From NCBI GenBank assembly GCA_000171875.1, contig ABHI01000001.1:507001-571000 (forward strand): DNA of 64,000 nucleotides, in the 5' to 3' direction. The notes beneath the pieces were generated by a model that ran no database searches, had not been told where the DNA came from, and worked only from the letters and a program-made list of their open reading frames with translations. Positions 35,152 to 44,953 of this stretch are shown piece by piece; the stretch's first letter is position 1; every line of letters begins with the position of its first letter. The position numbers and the translations under genes are program-made. The DNA comes from Flavobacteriales bacterium ALC-1 (lineage in GTDB: Bacteria; Bacteroidota; Bacteroidia; Flavobacteriales; Flavobacteriaceae).

Positions 35152-37212
35152 TTAAGCTTTAATAAGTACAATTTGCTCAGCTTGCTTCTCTATTGTTTTA
35201 TTAAAAAACTCTTTAAAATCCTTATAATCTATGGGTTGTATAATAGGATTATTTATTTCTAATTGCACACTGAGTTGTAAATACTTTCCATTCACTTTAG
35301 CAACATAAGTAAACTTAACTTCACCTCCTTTAAACTCCATTGCGCCATTTTCTGGTAAAGACTCTACTTTATAGCCTTCAGGCAACATGATATTCACTTT
35401 ATACTTATCCGCAAAAGGTATCACAAAATCTATAGGATATTTACGTTCTTCTAATTTAAATGGACTCTCTTTAGTGGCTAAAAAGAATAAAGGAGAGAAA
35501 TACAATTTATCACCGATCTCATCTACTCCATCAGACAATTCGTAATCGTAAGTTATTTTTACTGGTTTACTAATATCTTTATCATTCTCGTAAATTAATT
35601 CACTAATCTCTACATCTCCTTTACCTGTTTCAAGGGATTTAATATGATCATCCATACTAAGATTGGTATATTTTTTTCTATAATTTAATGCTAGGTAAGA
35701 GGTATAGTTTTTTCTCACTTTACCTGTAATGGTCAAATCCTCATTCATCTTAACATTTAACATTGTAGATTCTACGGATTTTTTGTTAGACTTTATATTA
35801 ACCCATCTCGATGTTTCTTTATCCACAATTACTCTTCCTTGCCAGTTGAGCGCTCGCTCTGGCAATACATTATTAGTGCTATAAGGCTCAGTAGCATCAA
35901 TTAACATATAATTTGATCCGCTTTGTACCATACAGATAACATAATTAAAGCCTTCCCTTGTCGGAAATAGTGGTACTCCATTATTTCTTGTACTAATTAA
36001 TACAGGGCTAGCATTAACACCTTTAGAACGTAACATCGCTGTAACTAAAAGGTTAATATCCGCTACATTACCCTCACCTTCTTTATATGCGCTTCTAATA
36101 CCTTTTTGAGCATATTTACCATAAGTACCATTCCACTTTACTTTAGATTTCACCAAATTTTCTACCAAAAAGGCTTTTTGAAAATCATCTTCTATACCAG
36201 TCACTAATGCATTTAAATCATCTTTAAAAAACCCAGATTTAGTTAATTGACCACCAAAATCACTACTCTCGAATATATTTTTTGATACTTTCTCCCAACT
36301 AGATGCAAATGACTGCTTTACCACACCTTCAACAGATAAGTAAGCTTCAAATTCCATACTCAACTTAGCTTTGTAATTGTTAATACTACCTGCAAAGGAC
36401 TCCGCTTTTAATGAAGGGATATTTTCTTCTGAAAATGTAATTACATTATCGTGGTAATCAGTTGTATTTGTACCATAAGTAACTTCACTTTCTGCCAAAC
36501 CTTTATATTTTGTACCATCACCAGCAACAAGTGTCGGTCTAAAAGTTGTAACATCTTTAGTAGTAGTAATTATTTTTCTTGGGTTTATAGTTTCTTTATA
36601 ATTTAATACATAAGATGCTTTCGGGTTCAAAAATTTATTATATCTGTACATTTTTGGTGTAGCAACTCTAACATTTAATTTTTTAATAGGAATACTAAAT
36701 TGTAATTCAATATCATCTATTAATGGAAGTTGAGATGAAATCATATACTTATACTCTAATACAGACCCTTCTTTAACATTAGGCAATGTGAATGTATTAG
36801 CTTCATAAAACTCTGACACTTTTTCTTCAAAGACTCCATTGCTTTTTAATTTATCTTTATTAATCTTACCTTTTTCCAAATTATAAGTAAACCCCTTAAG
36901 TCCATTAATCTGATCATCACTTCCATTCCCCCCCTTGTATAAAAACACTTTTTTACTTGCCCAATCAAATCCCTCTTTATCATATATTTTAATGCGTACA
37001 TGCACTTCTCTTTCTTGCATAAACCCTTTGTTTTTAGTATAACTGAATTTTACCGCTTCATTTCTATACAATATAGAGGCGTGTGCAGATGAATCTTGCG
37101 GGTGATACTTTTCTTCTAACTCGGCTTTAGAAATTTTACCAAAATCATAATTTTGAGCTTCAATTTGGCTGAGCCATAAAACTAATGTTATAATAAAAAA
37201 TAGGTTTTTCAT
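35152..37212 (-). CDS. DUF3857/transglutaminase-like secreted protein, copy 2
   Basis: 686 residues. Signal peptide about 1-19 (LWLSQIEAQ). Same domain order as copy 1, with an extra ~30-residue segment near residues 215-250. The transglutaminase motif is GEGNVADINLLVTAMLRSKG, again without the catalytic Cys. The C-terminal ~130 residues, from SDGVDEIGDKLYFSPLFFLA on, match copy 1 nearly exactly. Such proteins are typical of flavobacteria; their function is unknown, although they are exported. Confidence 0.85.
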   Translation of the reverse strand: MKNLFFIITLVLWLSQIEAQNYDFGKISKAELEEKYHPQDSSAHASILYRNEAVKFSYTKNKGFMQEREVHVRIKIYDKEGFDWASKKVFLYKGGNGSDDQINGLKGFTYNLEKGKINKDKLKSNGVFEEKVSEFYEANTFTLPNVKEGSVLEYKYMISSQLPLIDDIELQFSIPIKKLNVRVATPKMYRYNKFLNPKASYVLNYKETINPRKIITTTKDVTTFRPTLVAGDGTKYKGLAESEVTYGTNTTDYHDNVITFSEENIPSLKAESFAGSINNYKAKLSMEFEAYLSVEGVVKQSFASSWEKVSKNIFESSDFGGQLTKSGFFKDDLNALVTGIEDDFQKAFLVENLVKSKVKWNGTYGKYAQKGIRSAYKEGEGNVADINLLVTAMLRSKGVNASPVLISTRNNGVPLFPTREGFNYVICMVQSGSNYMLIDATEPYSTNNVLPERALNWQGRVIVDKETSRWVNIKSNKKSVESTMLNVKMNEDLTITGKVRKNYTSYLALNYRKKYTNLSMDDHIKSLETGKGDVEISELIYENDKDISKPVKITYDYELSDGVDEIGDKLYFSPLFFLATKESPFKLEERKYPIDFVIPFADKYKVNIMLPEGYKVESLPENGAMEFKGGEVKFTYVAKVNGKYLQLSVQLEINNPIIQPIDYKDFKEFFNKTIEKQAEQIVLIKA

Positions 37213-37263
37213 AAATAGCGGCTTGTTGATTGTTTAAATTAGGTATACTTGAATTAGAATTGA

Positions 37264-39168
37264 TTATTCTCTTACAAGCACAACTTTAGTTTTATCGTTC
37301 TTAACGATTTGCTTTCTAAAATCTCTAAAGGCTTTATAATCTTCTTTTTCGTAATTGCCTTTGTTTAAAATATATGTTCGGGTATATTTTAGCTTATTGC
37401 CTTCTAAGGCTTCAATATTAAAATTATAAGAACCAAATTTAGTATCAACCTCCTTACCTTCGGTCATAGCTTCAACCTTTAACCCTTCAGGAATTTGAAT
37501 TATAAACTCATCTACATCTTTAAACGATCTGTCTATTTTAAATTCTAATTTGCGTTCTGAATATCTTGGTGGAATATTCGTCACCTTATTGAACATATTA
37601 GGTTGAAAAATAAGTCTATTACCACTTTTAGATGCATAATTATCTGATGATAGTTTTACAACTTCTTTATAGACTACATTATCCTTATCATTCTCAATAG
37701 AAATTTTATCTATTGTAACTCCATTGATATTATCCCAATATTCTTTATAATGTAATTGCTTATCTTTTTCGGTTTTGTTTTCAATTCCTTCATGGATATT
37801 ATACTGAAAACCTGTAGTTGTAATATTTACATCTGCAACAAAGCCACCTGTATCATTTAAACTGATATTAGCTGTAGTTTTTTGCACACTATCATCAGCT
37901 TCGTAAACTTTTGTATGTACAATTCTACCACCTTCTGGCTTTACCAATAACACATCTCTATCATCCGTAAAACCAGCTGTAAACCCAAATGGATTGGTTT
38001 GACTTGTACATTCTAAAAATACATTTTCATCATTATTAGGCACACAAAGAATAACATGATTGCCTTCTATTGAAGAAAACTCTTTATCAATATTTCTTAT
38101 TCCATTACCTCCATAGACAACTGTGTAATACGATGGTACTTCTACGGCTTCTAATAAAGCTTTTGTATAATTAGTTAAGCCTTTACAATCTGCATAACCT
38201 AACTTGTCTACATCATTAGCTAACATAGGTTTCCAACCCCCTATACCCACCTGAATACTTATATAACGTGTTTTATCTTGCATGTATTTATATACAAGTT
38301 TAGCACGCTCTAATTTGTCTTCAACACCTGCAGTTAAGGCCTTAACCTCATCGATTGTTGATTGTGGTATTTCGTCTGTACCAGTCAATAATTTATCGTA
38401 CATCCATTTACCAAAGTCATTCCAATTATTATTAACTCCTTTCACACCAACCATACTAAAAGCTTTAAGGGCAACTTTATAACGCGGTACAATACTTTTT
38501 AATTCTGGAGTATAAGCTTCATATTTTATACCTTGGATGTTGTCGGCAACAAAATAATGCTTTGACGTTTCTTGGATGTTATAATTACCGAAATTTTCTT
38601 TCTTTACTTTTAATTCAACACCGGTTGGGTTTAAAATTTTATATTCTGCATGCTGAACACTCACGTAATAATCATCGATTGGCTGCCAATTAGGAAAAAA
38701 AGCAGTGCTTTTGTACGTAACTTCAGAGTTGTACTCTACAGTATAGGGATACTTAAGCGGTATATATTTTAAATATTTTACACGATTATCTTCGTAAATA
38801 GAAATTTCACTAACGGCACTAGCATCAACGAAATCTCTTTCCTTTACCTTTTTAATTTCCTCCCCTAAGGCATCATAAATACGGGCTTCAATTTTTTCTA
38901 TTTTAATATTACCATCATAACCTTCACCTGCATTGATATGTCTATTTCCATATTTATTAAATACAGTAGTAATACGCTTCTTAGTGACTTTTATCTCATC
39001 ATTACTTATAATTTCCACAATTTGCTTATCATACCTAACTACAGCGTTAGCTTTAGTCTTTAGTTCAGCTGGGACAAATAAAGAGCTATACACATCCTGT
39101 GATTGTGAAAAGCTATAAAATGAAAAGAGTATTAAAAAACCTAAAAGTGTAGTTTTTATTTGAGGCAT
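37264..39168 (-). CDS. DUF3857/transglutaminase-like secreted protein, copy 3
   Basis: 634 residues, the first gene and most divergent member of the tandem trio. Signal peptide about 1-21. DUF3857 half, then transglutaminase-like core with YADCKGLTNYTKALLEAVEV, which unlike the two other copies keeps a Cys at the nucleophile position, and VVYGGNGIRNIDKEFSSIEG, then NHVILCVP with the His. It may therefore be the active member. It could act on cell-surface peptides, but no substrate is known. Confidence 0.85.
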   Translation of the reverse strand: MPQIKTTLLGFLILFSFYSFSQSQDVYSSLFVPAELKTKANAVVRYDKQIVEIISNDEIKVTKKRITTVFNKYGNRHINAGEGYDGNIKIEKIEARIYDALGEEIKKVKERDFVDASAVSEISIYEDNRVKYLKYIPLKYPYTVEYNSEVTYKSTAFFPNWQPIDDYYVSVQHAEYKILNPTGVELKVKKENFGNYNIQETSKHYFVADNIQGIKYEAYTPELKSIVPRYKVALKAFSMVGVKGVNNNWNDFGKWMYDKLLTGTDEIPQSTIDEVKALTAGVEDKLERAKLVYKYMQDKTRYISIQVGIGGWKPMLANDVDKLGYADCKGLTNYTKALLEAVEVPSYYTVVYGGNGIRNIDKEFSSIEGNHVILCVPNNDENVFLECTSQTNPFGFTAGFTDDRDVLLVKPEGGRIVHTKVYEADDSVQKTTANISLNDTGGFVADVNITTTGFQYNIHEGIENKTEKDKQLHYKEYWDNINGVTIDKISIENDKDNVVYKEVVKLSSDNYASKSGNRLIFQPNMFNKVTNIPPRYSERKLEFKIDRSFKDVDEFIIQIPEGLKVEAMTEGKEVDTKFGSYNFNIEALEGNKLKYTRTYILNKGNYEKEDYKAFRDFRKQIVKNDKTKVVLVRE

Positions 39169-39297
39169 ATGATAGTTTATATAGTGTTAGGAATTACAAT
39201 ATAAAAAGTAAATCCATCCCAACAAATGATTTATATCATATATTTCTTACGTTTTTTATTTATTCGATAAACAGTAGATTTCTTAGAACTTTAGTGT

Positions 39298-39816
39298 TTA
39301 CTTGCTGATTTTCTTACAAATAAACCCAATCATTAAAATGATAAAACAGGGAATTGCTATATATTTAAGCTCACTAAGAATAACATTAATTCCCCATTCC
39401 GAAAAGAATTTTTCTATACCAATAGGTGACACTTTTATCTCCCTAAAAGGGAAAAAGTACCTCGAATTATCAAAAGGAATAAAAAAACCAACACCTTCGC
39501 CTCCAGAAGTCATCGCATCTAAAATACCATGAGACAAGGTTGATAAAAACAAAACTATTGCGAAAATGAGTTTTCTACTTTTTCCAAATATAAAAGCTAG
39601 TAATCCACTCCACAATACAGCAAACAAAATTGAATGTGTAAAACCTCTATGACCAAAAGGGTGCAAATAACTAATCCCAAGTTTGAACGCTAAAACATCT
39701 AAGTCTGGTAATATTGCTGAGCCTATTGCTAAAAACAAAAGCAGTTTATTCGATTTAGAATCTATGATTTTTGAAGCCGTATAAGCCACCAATCCATGTC
39801 CGAAAATTGATGCCAT
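39298..39816 (-). CDS. YdjM/DUF457-type membrane-bound metal-dependent hydrolase
   Basis: 172 residues with about four membrane segments. FGHGLVAYTASKII, LPDLDVLAFKLGI, GHRGFTHSILFAVLWSG and LSHGILDAMTSGGEG carry the conserved His/Asp residues of the LexA-regulated YdjM family. The start shares one base with the dtd stop (TAATG). Function unknown beyond the predicted metal site. Confidence 0.85.
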   Translation of the reverse strand: MASIFGHGLVAYTASKIIDSKSNKLLLFLAIGSAILPDLDVLAFKLGISYLHPFGHRGFTHSILFAVLWSGLLAFIFGKSRKLIFAIVLFLSTLSHGILDAMTSGGEGVGFFIPFDNSRYFFPFREIKVSPIGIEKFFSEWGINVILSELKYIAIPCFIILMIGFICKKISK

Positions 39817-40268
39817 TAATCTTTGTTTTTAGAATCTATGATAATGGTAACTGGCCCATCATTAACTAAATGCACTTTCATATCTGCCCCAAATTCTCCT
39901 GTTTGTATGGTTTTACCCAATTCTGTTTGAAGTGTTTTTATAAAATTCTCATATAATGGGATTGCAACATCTGGCTTAGCCGCTTTAATATAACTTGGGC
40001 GGTTTCCTTTTTTAGTACTTGCATGAAGTGTAAACTGACTTACTACTATAACATCGCCTTCTGCGTCTAACAAAGAGGTATTCATAACGCCATTTTCATC
40101 TGGAAATATACGCAGGTTTACAATCTTTTTACACAGCCAATCAATATCATCTTGATTATCTTCATTAACAATACCTAATAGAACCAAAAGTCCTTTCTGT
40201 ATAAATGCAACTTTAGCATTATCAATAACAACTGAAGCTTCAGAAACTCTTTGAATTACTACTTTCAT
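39816..40268 (-). CDS. dtd: D-aminoacyl-tRNA deacylase
   Basis: 150 residues. The proofreading motif SQFTLHASTKKGNRPSY and the C-terminal VNDGPVTIIID (Gly-Pro cis motif region) identify DTD, which removes D-amino acids from mischarged tRNA. Overlaps rsgA by four bases and the downstream membrane hydrolase by one. Confidence 0.95.
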   Translation of the reverse strand: MKVVIQRVSEASVVIDNAKVAFIQKGLLVLLGIVNEDNQDDIDWLCKKIVNLRIFPDENGVMNTSLLDAEGDVIVVSQFTLHASTKKGNRPSYIKAAKPDVAIPLYENFIKTLQTELGKTIQTGEFGADMKVHLVNDGPVTIIIDSKNKD

Positions 40269-41215
40269 TCATTATCCCAATTATCAGTTCTATAATGCTC
40301 GTCTTCTCCTTCTAAAATTTGAATGTAACTTCGGTACCTAGAATAGGATATTGTATTGTCATCGAGTGCACTTTTTACAGCACACTTAGGCTCTTTTAAA
40401 TGCAGACAATTATTAAATTTACAATCTTGTTTAAGTGCAAAAAATTCAGGAAAATAATCACCTACTTCTTCTCGTTCCATATCTACCACGCCAAAACCTT
40501 TTATACCTGGTGTATCAATAATTTTAGCATCGAAACTTAAGTCAAACATCTCTGCAAAAGTCGTCGTATGCTGACCTTGCATATGTTGTTCAGATATTTC
40601 TTTGGTCTTTAAATCTAATGACGGTTCTATAGCATTTACCAAAGTAGATTTACCAACACCTGAGTGGCCAGCAAACATACTTACCTTATCTAACATTAAG
40701 GTTTTTACCTTATCGATATTTTTTCCTGTTTTAGCAGATATACCAATACATTCGTAACCTATTTGTCTGTACACACTTGCTAAATATTTTACTTCGAGCA
40801 AGGTTTCATCATCATAAGTATCAATCTTATTAAATAATAGGATAGTGTTTATAGAATAAGCTTCTGCAGTTACTAAAAATCGATCTATAAAACTGGTGAA
40901 AGTTGGCGGATTATCTATAGTAATTAATAGAAACACCTGATCAATATTTGCCGCAATAATATGGGTTTGCTTAGATAGGTTAACCGATTTTCTTACGATG
41001 TAATTTTTGCGTTCTTCAATACGATTAATGACACCTGTTTCGGTATTGTTCTTTGTTTCTAACTCAAACTGTACTTTATCACCAACAGCAATAGGGTTAG
41101 TACTTTTTATACCTTCTAACCTAAAACGCCCTTTAATTCTACACTCGTAGAATTTACCGTTTAAGGTTTTCACAGTGTACCAGCTCCCTGTAGATTTATA
41201 TACTATTCCTGTCAT
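40265..41215 (-). CDS. rsgA: ribosome small-subunit biogenesis GTPase RsgA
   Basis: 316 residues. N-terminal OB fold, then a circularly permuted GTPase domain: NKID (G4) comes before GHSGVGKSTLVNA (G1) and DTPGIKGFG (G3). The C-terminal zinc motif is CKFNNCLHLKEPKC. It acts late in 30S maturation. First gene of an rsgA-dtd-hydrolase operon; divergent from the gene at 41300. Confidence 0.96.
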   Translation of the reverse strand: MTGIVYKSTGSWYTVKTLNGKFYECRIKGRFRLEGIKSTNPIAVGDKVQFELETKNNTETGVINRIEERKNYIVRKSVNLSKQTHIIAANIDQVFLLITIDNPPTFTSFIDRFLVTAEAYSINTILLFNKIDTYDDETLLEVKYLASVYRQIGYECIGISAKTGKNIDKVKTLMLDKVSMFAGHSGVGKSTLVNAIEPSLDLKTKEISEQHMQGQHTTTFAEMFDLSFDAKIIDTPGIKGFGVVDMEREEVGDYFPEFFALKQDCKFNNCLHLKEPKCAVKSALDDNTISYSRYRSYIQILEGEDEHYRTDNWDNE

Positions 41216-41299
41216 TGATAAAATTTAGCCATAACAAAGTAACAATTTTTAGCTAAAAAAGTCTTTACTTTAATGCACTTAAAACAAAAAACAATTATC

Positions 41300-41794
41300 A
41301 TGAAAAAAAATCTCTTATTTATTGCAGCAATTGCTGTTGGATTAATCTCATTTTCTTTTATCAATAAAGACAACTCAAGTGAAGAAAAACCTGTTGCACA
41401 AGTTGAATACAAAGTTGTAACGGTTGTAGAATCTATTGTACCCAATGGACTGGGAAGATCTCGCATGATTTCTGCAAATGAAGCTAAAGATTATAAAGAA
41501 TTTACAACTGTGAGATCAGGAGATAAAGGTAAAGATGAAAAAAACAAGTCTAAAAGAGGTGAAATTAGAGTAAAAGACTATGAAGAAACAAAACTTTTAA
41601 ACTTTTACAATCTTGGAGGTATTCGTTTTCAAAACATAGCTGCTAATGATGCTGTTATGACTTCTAAAGTTAATACTATGATTGCAGAAGGCTGGGAATT
41701 AGCTTTTATAAATACTGGTGTAGAAAGTTCTGGTGGAAAAGGTGATGGACAAGGTATTTTTATTACACGATACACGTTCAAGAGAAGTATCTAA
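41300..41794 (+). CDS. secreted protein with DUF4177-like C-terminus
   Basis: 164 residues from ATG 41300; the frame also has an ATG at 41273, but the signal peptide (MKKNLLFIAAIAVGLISFSF) starts at 41300. The body opens with VEYKVVTVVESIVPNGLG and ends with MIAEGWELAFINTGVESSGG, similar to small DUF4177 proteins. A highly charged linker (GKDEKNKSKRGE) is in the middle. Function unknown. Confidence 0.6.
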   Translation: MKKNLLFIAAIAVGLISFSFINKDNSSEEKPVAQVEYKVVTVVESIVPNGLGRSRMISANEAKDYKEFTTVRSGDKGKDEKNKSKRGEIRVKDYEETKLLNFYNLGGIRFQNIAANDAVMTSKVNTMIAEGWELAFINTGVESSGGKGDGQGIFITRYTFKRSI

Positions 41795-41801
41795 AATCAA
41801 T

Positions 41802-41832
41802 AAAAAAGGCTCGCAAATTGCGAGCCTTTTTT
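41802..41832. terminator. bidirectional terminator
   Basis: GGCTCGC (41808-41814) pairs with GCGAGCC (41820-41826), flanked by A6 and T6. It lies between convergent transcripts and serves both the gene at 41300 and the aromatic amino acid operon. Confidence 0.93.
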
Positions 41833-41849
41833 ATCACCATTAATTCTTC

Positions 41850-42932
41850 TTAATGATTAATAATCTTTTCCTGATGGTTAATCGATTCCTGGTGAATGGC
41901 TTTAAACATCCTTAATATAAATTCTTCACTCAACCCTCTTTCTTCCCCTTCTAATACCATCTTACCTAAAATTTCGTTCCAACGTTTGCTTTGTAAAACA
42001 GCAACATTCTTTTGCTTTTTAAGCGTTCCTATACCATCAGCTACTTTCATACGCTTTCCTAATAAATCTATAATTTGATTATCAACCACATCAATCTGTG
42101 CTCTTAGATTATTAAGTTCTGCATTGTATTCTGCTTCAGGATCAGATTCTTTTCTAATCTTTAAATCTTTCATCATTTGCACTAAAGTACTTGGTGTCAC
42201 TTGTTGCGCAGCATCACTCCAAGCTTTATCTGGATCTGTATGAGTTTCTATCATTAACCCATCAAAATTAAGATCTAAAGCGGTTTGAGACACATCAAAA
42301 ACCATATCTCTTTTCCCTGTAATATGAGATGGATCATTAATTAATGGCAAGTCTGGAAACTTATTTTGAAATTCAATGGCTAATTGCCATTCTGGGATAT
42401 TTCTATATTTGGATTTTTCATAAGTTGAAAATCCTCTATGGATTGCTCCAAGGTTTTTAATTCCTGCGGTATGTAATCTCTCAATTCCACCTAGCCATAA
42501 GGCTAAATCTGGGTTTACTGGGTTTTTAACTAAAACAACTTTATCAGTTCCTGCTAAAGCATCAGCCAATTCTTGCATTATAAAAGGACTCACCGTAGAA
42601 CGTGCTCCAATCCATAATAAATCTACATCATGCTCTAAGGCTAATTCTACGTGGTTTCTATTGGCAACTTCAGTACAGGTTTTCATTCCTGTTTCTTCCT
42701 TTACCTTTTGTAACCATTTTAAACCTAATGCTCCAACTCCTTCAAAATTCCCAGGTCGTGTTCTAGGTTTCCAAATACCTGCTCTGTAATAATTAACATC
42801 TGTATCTTTTAGCTCATGAGCTATTTTTAACACTTGTTCTTCAGTTTCTGCACTGCATGGCCCTGCTATTACTAGAGGATGATCTAATTTCATATCATCC
42901 AACCATGTTCTCATTTCTTTTGTGTTTTCCAT
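41850..42932 (-). CDS. bifunctional DAHP synthase / chorismate mutase
   Basis: 360 residues. The N-terminal KDO8P-type DAHP synthase domain (LVIAGPCSAETEEQVLKIAH; YYRAGIWKPRTRPGNFEGVG; LPLINDPSHITGKRDMV) condenses PEP and erythrose 4-phosphate. From about residue 270, LNNLRAQIDVVDNQIIDLLG, then KRMKVADGIGTLKK is an AroQ-type chorismate mutase. It thus supplies both the entry step and the chorismate-to-prephenate step for the other enzymes of this operon. Last gene of the unit. Confidence 0.94.
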   Translation of the reverse strand: MENTKEMRTWLDDMKLDHPLVIAGPCSAETEEQVLKIAHELKDTDVNYYRAGIWKPRTRPGNFEGVGALGLKWLQKVKEETGMKTCTEVANRNHVELALEHDVDLLWIGARSTVSPFIMQELADALAGTDKVVLVKNPVNPDLALWLGGIERLHTAGIKNLGAIHRGFSTYEKSKYRNIPEWQLAIEFQNKFPDLPLINDPSHITGKRDMVFDVSQTALDLNFDGLMIETHTDPDKAWSDAAQQVTPSTLVQMMKDLKIRKESDPEAEYNAELNNLRAQIDVVDNQIIDLLGKRMKVADGIGTLKKQKNVAVLQSKRWNEILGKMVLEGEERGLSEEFILRMFKAIHQESINHQEKIINH

Positions 42933-42954
42933 TTTTGCTTATTAATCAATTTTT

Positions 42955-43806
42955 TTATTGTATTCCGTTTAATATGTCTTTTATATGATTTGTGGTTTCC
43001 ATCTCTTTAAAAACCGCTTCAAAATCTCCATCTTCCATCAATTTTTTAAAGTGTTTTAGATTGTTAATATATTCATCTAATGTCTCAATAACATTAGTTT
43101 TATTTTGTTGAAAAATAGGTGTCCACATTGCTGGAGAACTTTTAGCCAAACGCACTGTGCTTTCAAATCCACTGCCTGCCATATCAAAAATATCGCGCTC
43201 GTTTTTCTCTTTATCAATGACTGTTTTACCTAACATAAATGAACTAATGTGAGATAAATGCGACACATAAGCAATATGCTTATCGTGTGCTTTAGGATTC
43301 ATATAACGAATGCGCATGCCTAATTCTGAAAACAACTTCAATGCCTTTTCTTGCAATTTGAAGGCTGTCTCTTCTACCTCACAAATAATATTTGTTTTAT
43401 TCTTATACAAGCCATGAATCGCAGAACTTGGACCAGAATATTCAGTACCTGCTATTGGATGTGCTGCTAAATAATTTCTTCGTTTTGGATGATGCTTTAC
43501 TTTTAAACAAATATCTTCTTTGGTTGAACCAGTATCAAAAACAATAGTATTATCAGAAATAGCATCTAAAACTTTTGGCAGCACATTTAAAGTAGCATCA
43601 ACCGGAATTGCAACGATTACCATATCTGCCTTACCTAAATCTTCAAGCTTTGCTTTTTTATCAATAACACCTAATTGTTTTGCTTCGTCTAAATGTGTTT
43701 CACTTTTATCAATACCATAAATGATACATTCTGAATTTTGCTTTTTAATATCCAAGGCAAAACTTCCTCCTATTAATCCAACTCCAATGATAAAAATGTT
43801 TTTCAT
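42955..43806 (-). CDS. tyrA: prephenate dehydrogenase
   Basis: 283 residues. NAD-binding loop IIGVGLIGGSFALDIK at the N-terminus; AAHPIAGTEYSGPSSA and HLSHISSFMLG are TyrA motifs. It converts prephenate to 4-hydroxyphenylpyruvate for tyrosine. It lies 4 bases after the aminotransferase gene and 22 before the DAHP synthase gene. Confidence 0.94.
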   Translation of the reverse strand: MKNIFIIGVGLIGGSFALDIKKQNSECIIYGIDKSETHLDEAKQLGVIDKKAKLEDLGKADMVIVAIPVDATLNVLPKVLDAISDNTIVFDTGSTKEDICLKVKHHPKRRNYLAAHPIAGTEYSGPSSAIHGLYKNKTNIICEVEETAFKLQEKALKLFSELGMRIRYMNPKAHDKHIAYVSHLSHISSFMLGKTVIDKEKNERDIFDMAGSGFESTVRLAKSSPAMWTPIFQQNKTNVIETLDEYINNLKHFKKLMEDGDFEAVFKEMETTNHIKDILNGIQ

Positions 43807-43810
43807 TATC

Positions 43811-44953
43811 CTAAACTCTAGCTATTGCTTCTTTAATTACCTCCTCTGATGCACATAGTGAAAAACGCACATAACCTTCACCATTACTACCAAAGACGGT
43901 TCCAGGTGTTATAAATATGGAGTGCTCTTTTAATACTAAATCTGTAAATTCTTCTGATTTTAAATGTGATGGCAATTTTGCCCAAACAAATAATCCAGTC
44001 GCGTCCTCGTCATAGGTACAATTAAGACCTTCTGCTAATTTCCATATAAGCTCACGTCTTAGTTGGTAAACACTATTTAAACTTACAAACCACATGTCTG
44101 AACATTTTAATGCTTCAATAGCTCCTTTTTGAATGCCATAAAACATTCCAGAATCCATATTGCTTTTGACTCGCAAAACTGCATTAATATGGTCATAATT
44201 ACCCACTAACATACCTACTCTCCAACCTGCCATATTAAATGTCTTACTCAAAGAATTTAATTCTAAGCAAACATCCTTAGCACCTCTGTAACGCATAATG
44301 CTTATTGGCTTTTCATTAAGTACAAAACTGTAAGGATTGTCATTTACAATAAGAATATTATTGCGTTTCCCAAAAGCTATAACTTCATCATAAAACTTAT
44401 TTGTAGCATTTGCACCAGTTGGCATATGCGGATAATTTATCCACATTATTTTTACTTTACTTAAATCTAAACGTTCTAAAGCAATAAAGTCTGGTTGCCA
44501 ATTATGCTCTTCTTTTAAATCGTAAAATATGGGTTTTGCTTCTAATAATTTTGTGACTGCACCATATGTAGGATATCCTGGATTTGGAATTAAAACCTTA
44601 TCCCCTTTGTTTAAAAATGCCATTGAAATGTGCATAATCCCTTCTTTACTGCCTAATAATGGAAGTACTTCTGTCTGAGAACTCAAATTGACTTTATAAC
44701 GTTTACTATAAAAATTTGCAATAGCTTCTCTGAGTTCAGGTAGGCCTTGGTAACTTTGATATTTATTTGCTCCTTCATCATCTAAACTATCTCTTAATAG
44801 CATCGTAGCTTTAAAAGGTGGTTCTAAATCTGGACTTCCTATACCAAGGTTAATAATAGGCTTCCCTTGAGATTTTAAAAATGCTACTTCTCTTAATTTT
44901 TTAGAAAAGTAGTATTCTTCGACATGTTTTAAACGGTTGGCAACTTCAATCAT
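43811..44953 (-). CDS. PLP-dependent class I/II aminotransferase (probably aromatic)
   Basis: 380 residues. NLGIGSPDLEPPFKATMLL and NPGYPTYGAVTKLLEAKPIF are fold-type I aminotransferase blocks; the PLP lysine is in LNSLSKTFNMAGWRVGMLVG. Between pheA and tyrA it probably transaminates phenylpyruvate and 4-hydroxyphenylpyruvate, but LL-diaminopimelate aminotransferase-like enzymes share these motifs. Overlaps pheA by four bases. Confidence 0.88.
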   Translation of the reverse strand: MIEVANRLKHVEEYYFSKKLREVAFLKSQGKPIINLGIGSPDLEPPFKATMLLRDSLDDEGANKYQSYQGLPELREAIANFYSKRYKVNLSSQTEVLPLLGSKEGIMHISMAFLNKGDKVLIPNPGYPTYGAVTKLLEAKPIFYDLKEEHNWQPDFIALERLDLSKVKIMWINYPHMPTGANATNKFYDEVIAFGKRNNILIVNDNPYSFVLNEKPISIMRYRGAKDVCLELNSLSKTFNMAGWRVGMLVGNYDHINAVLRVKSNMDSGMFYGIQKGAIEALKCSDMWFVSLNSVYQLRRELIWKLAEGLNCTYDEDATGLFVWAKLPSHLKSEEFTDLVLKEHSIFITPGTVFGSNGEGYVRFSLCASEEVIKEAIARV

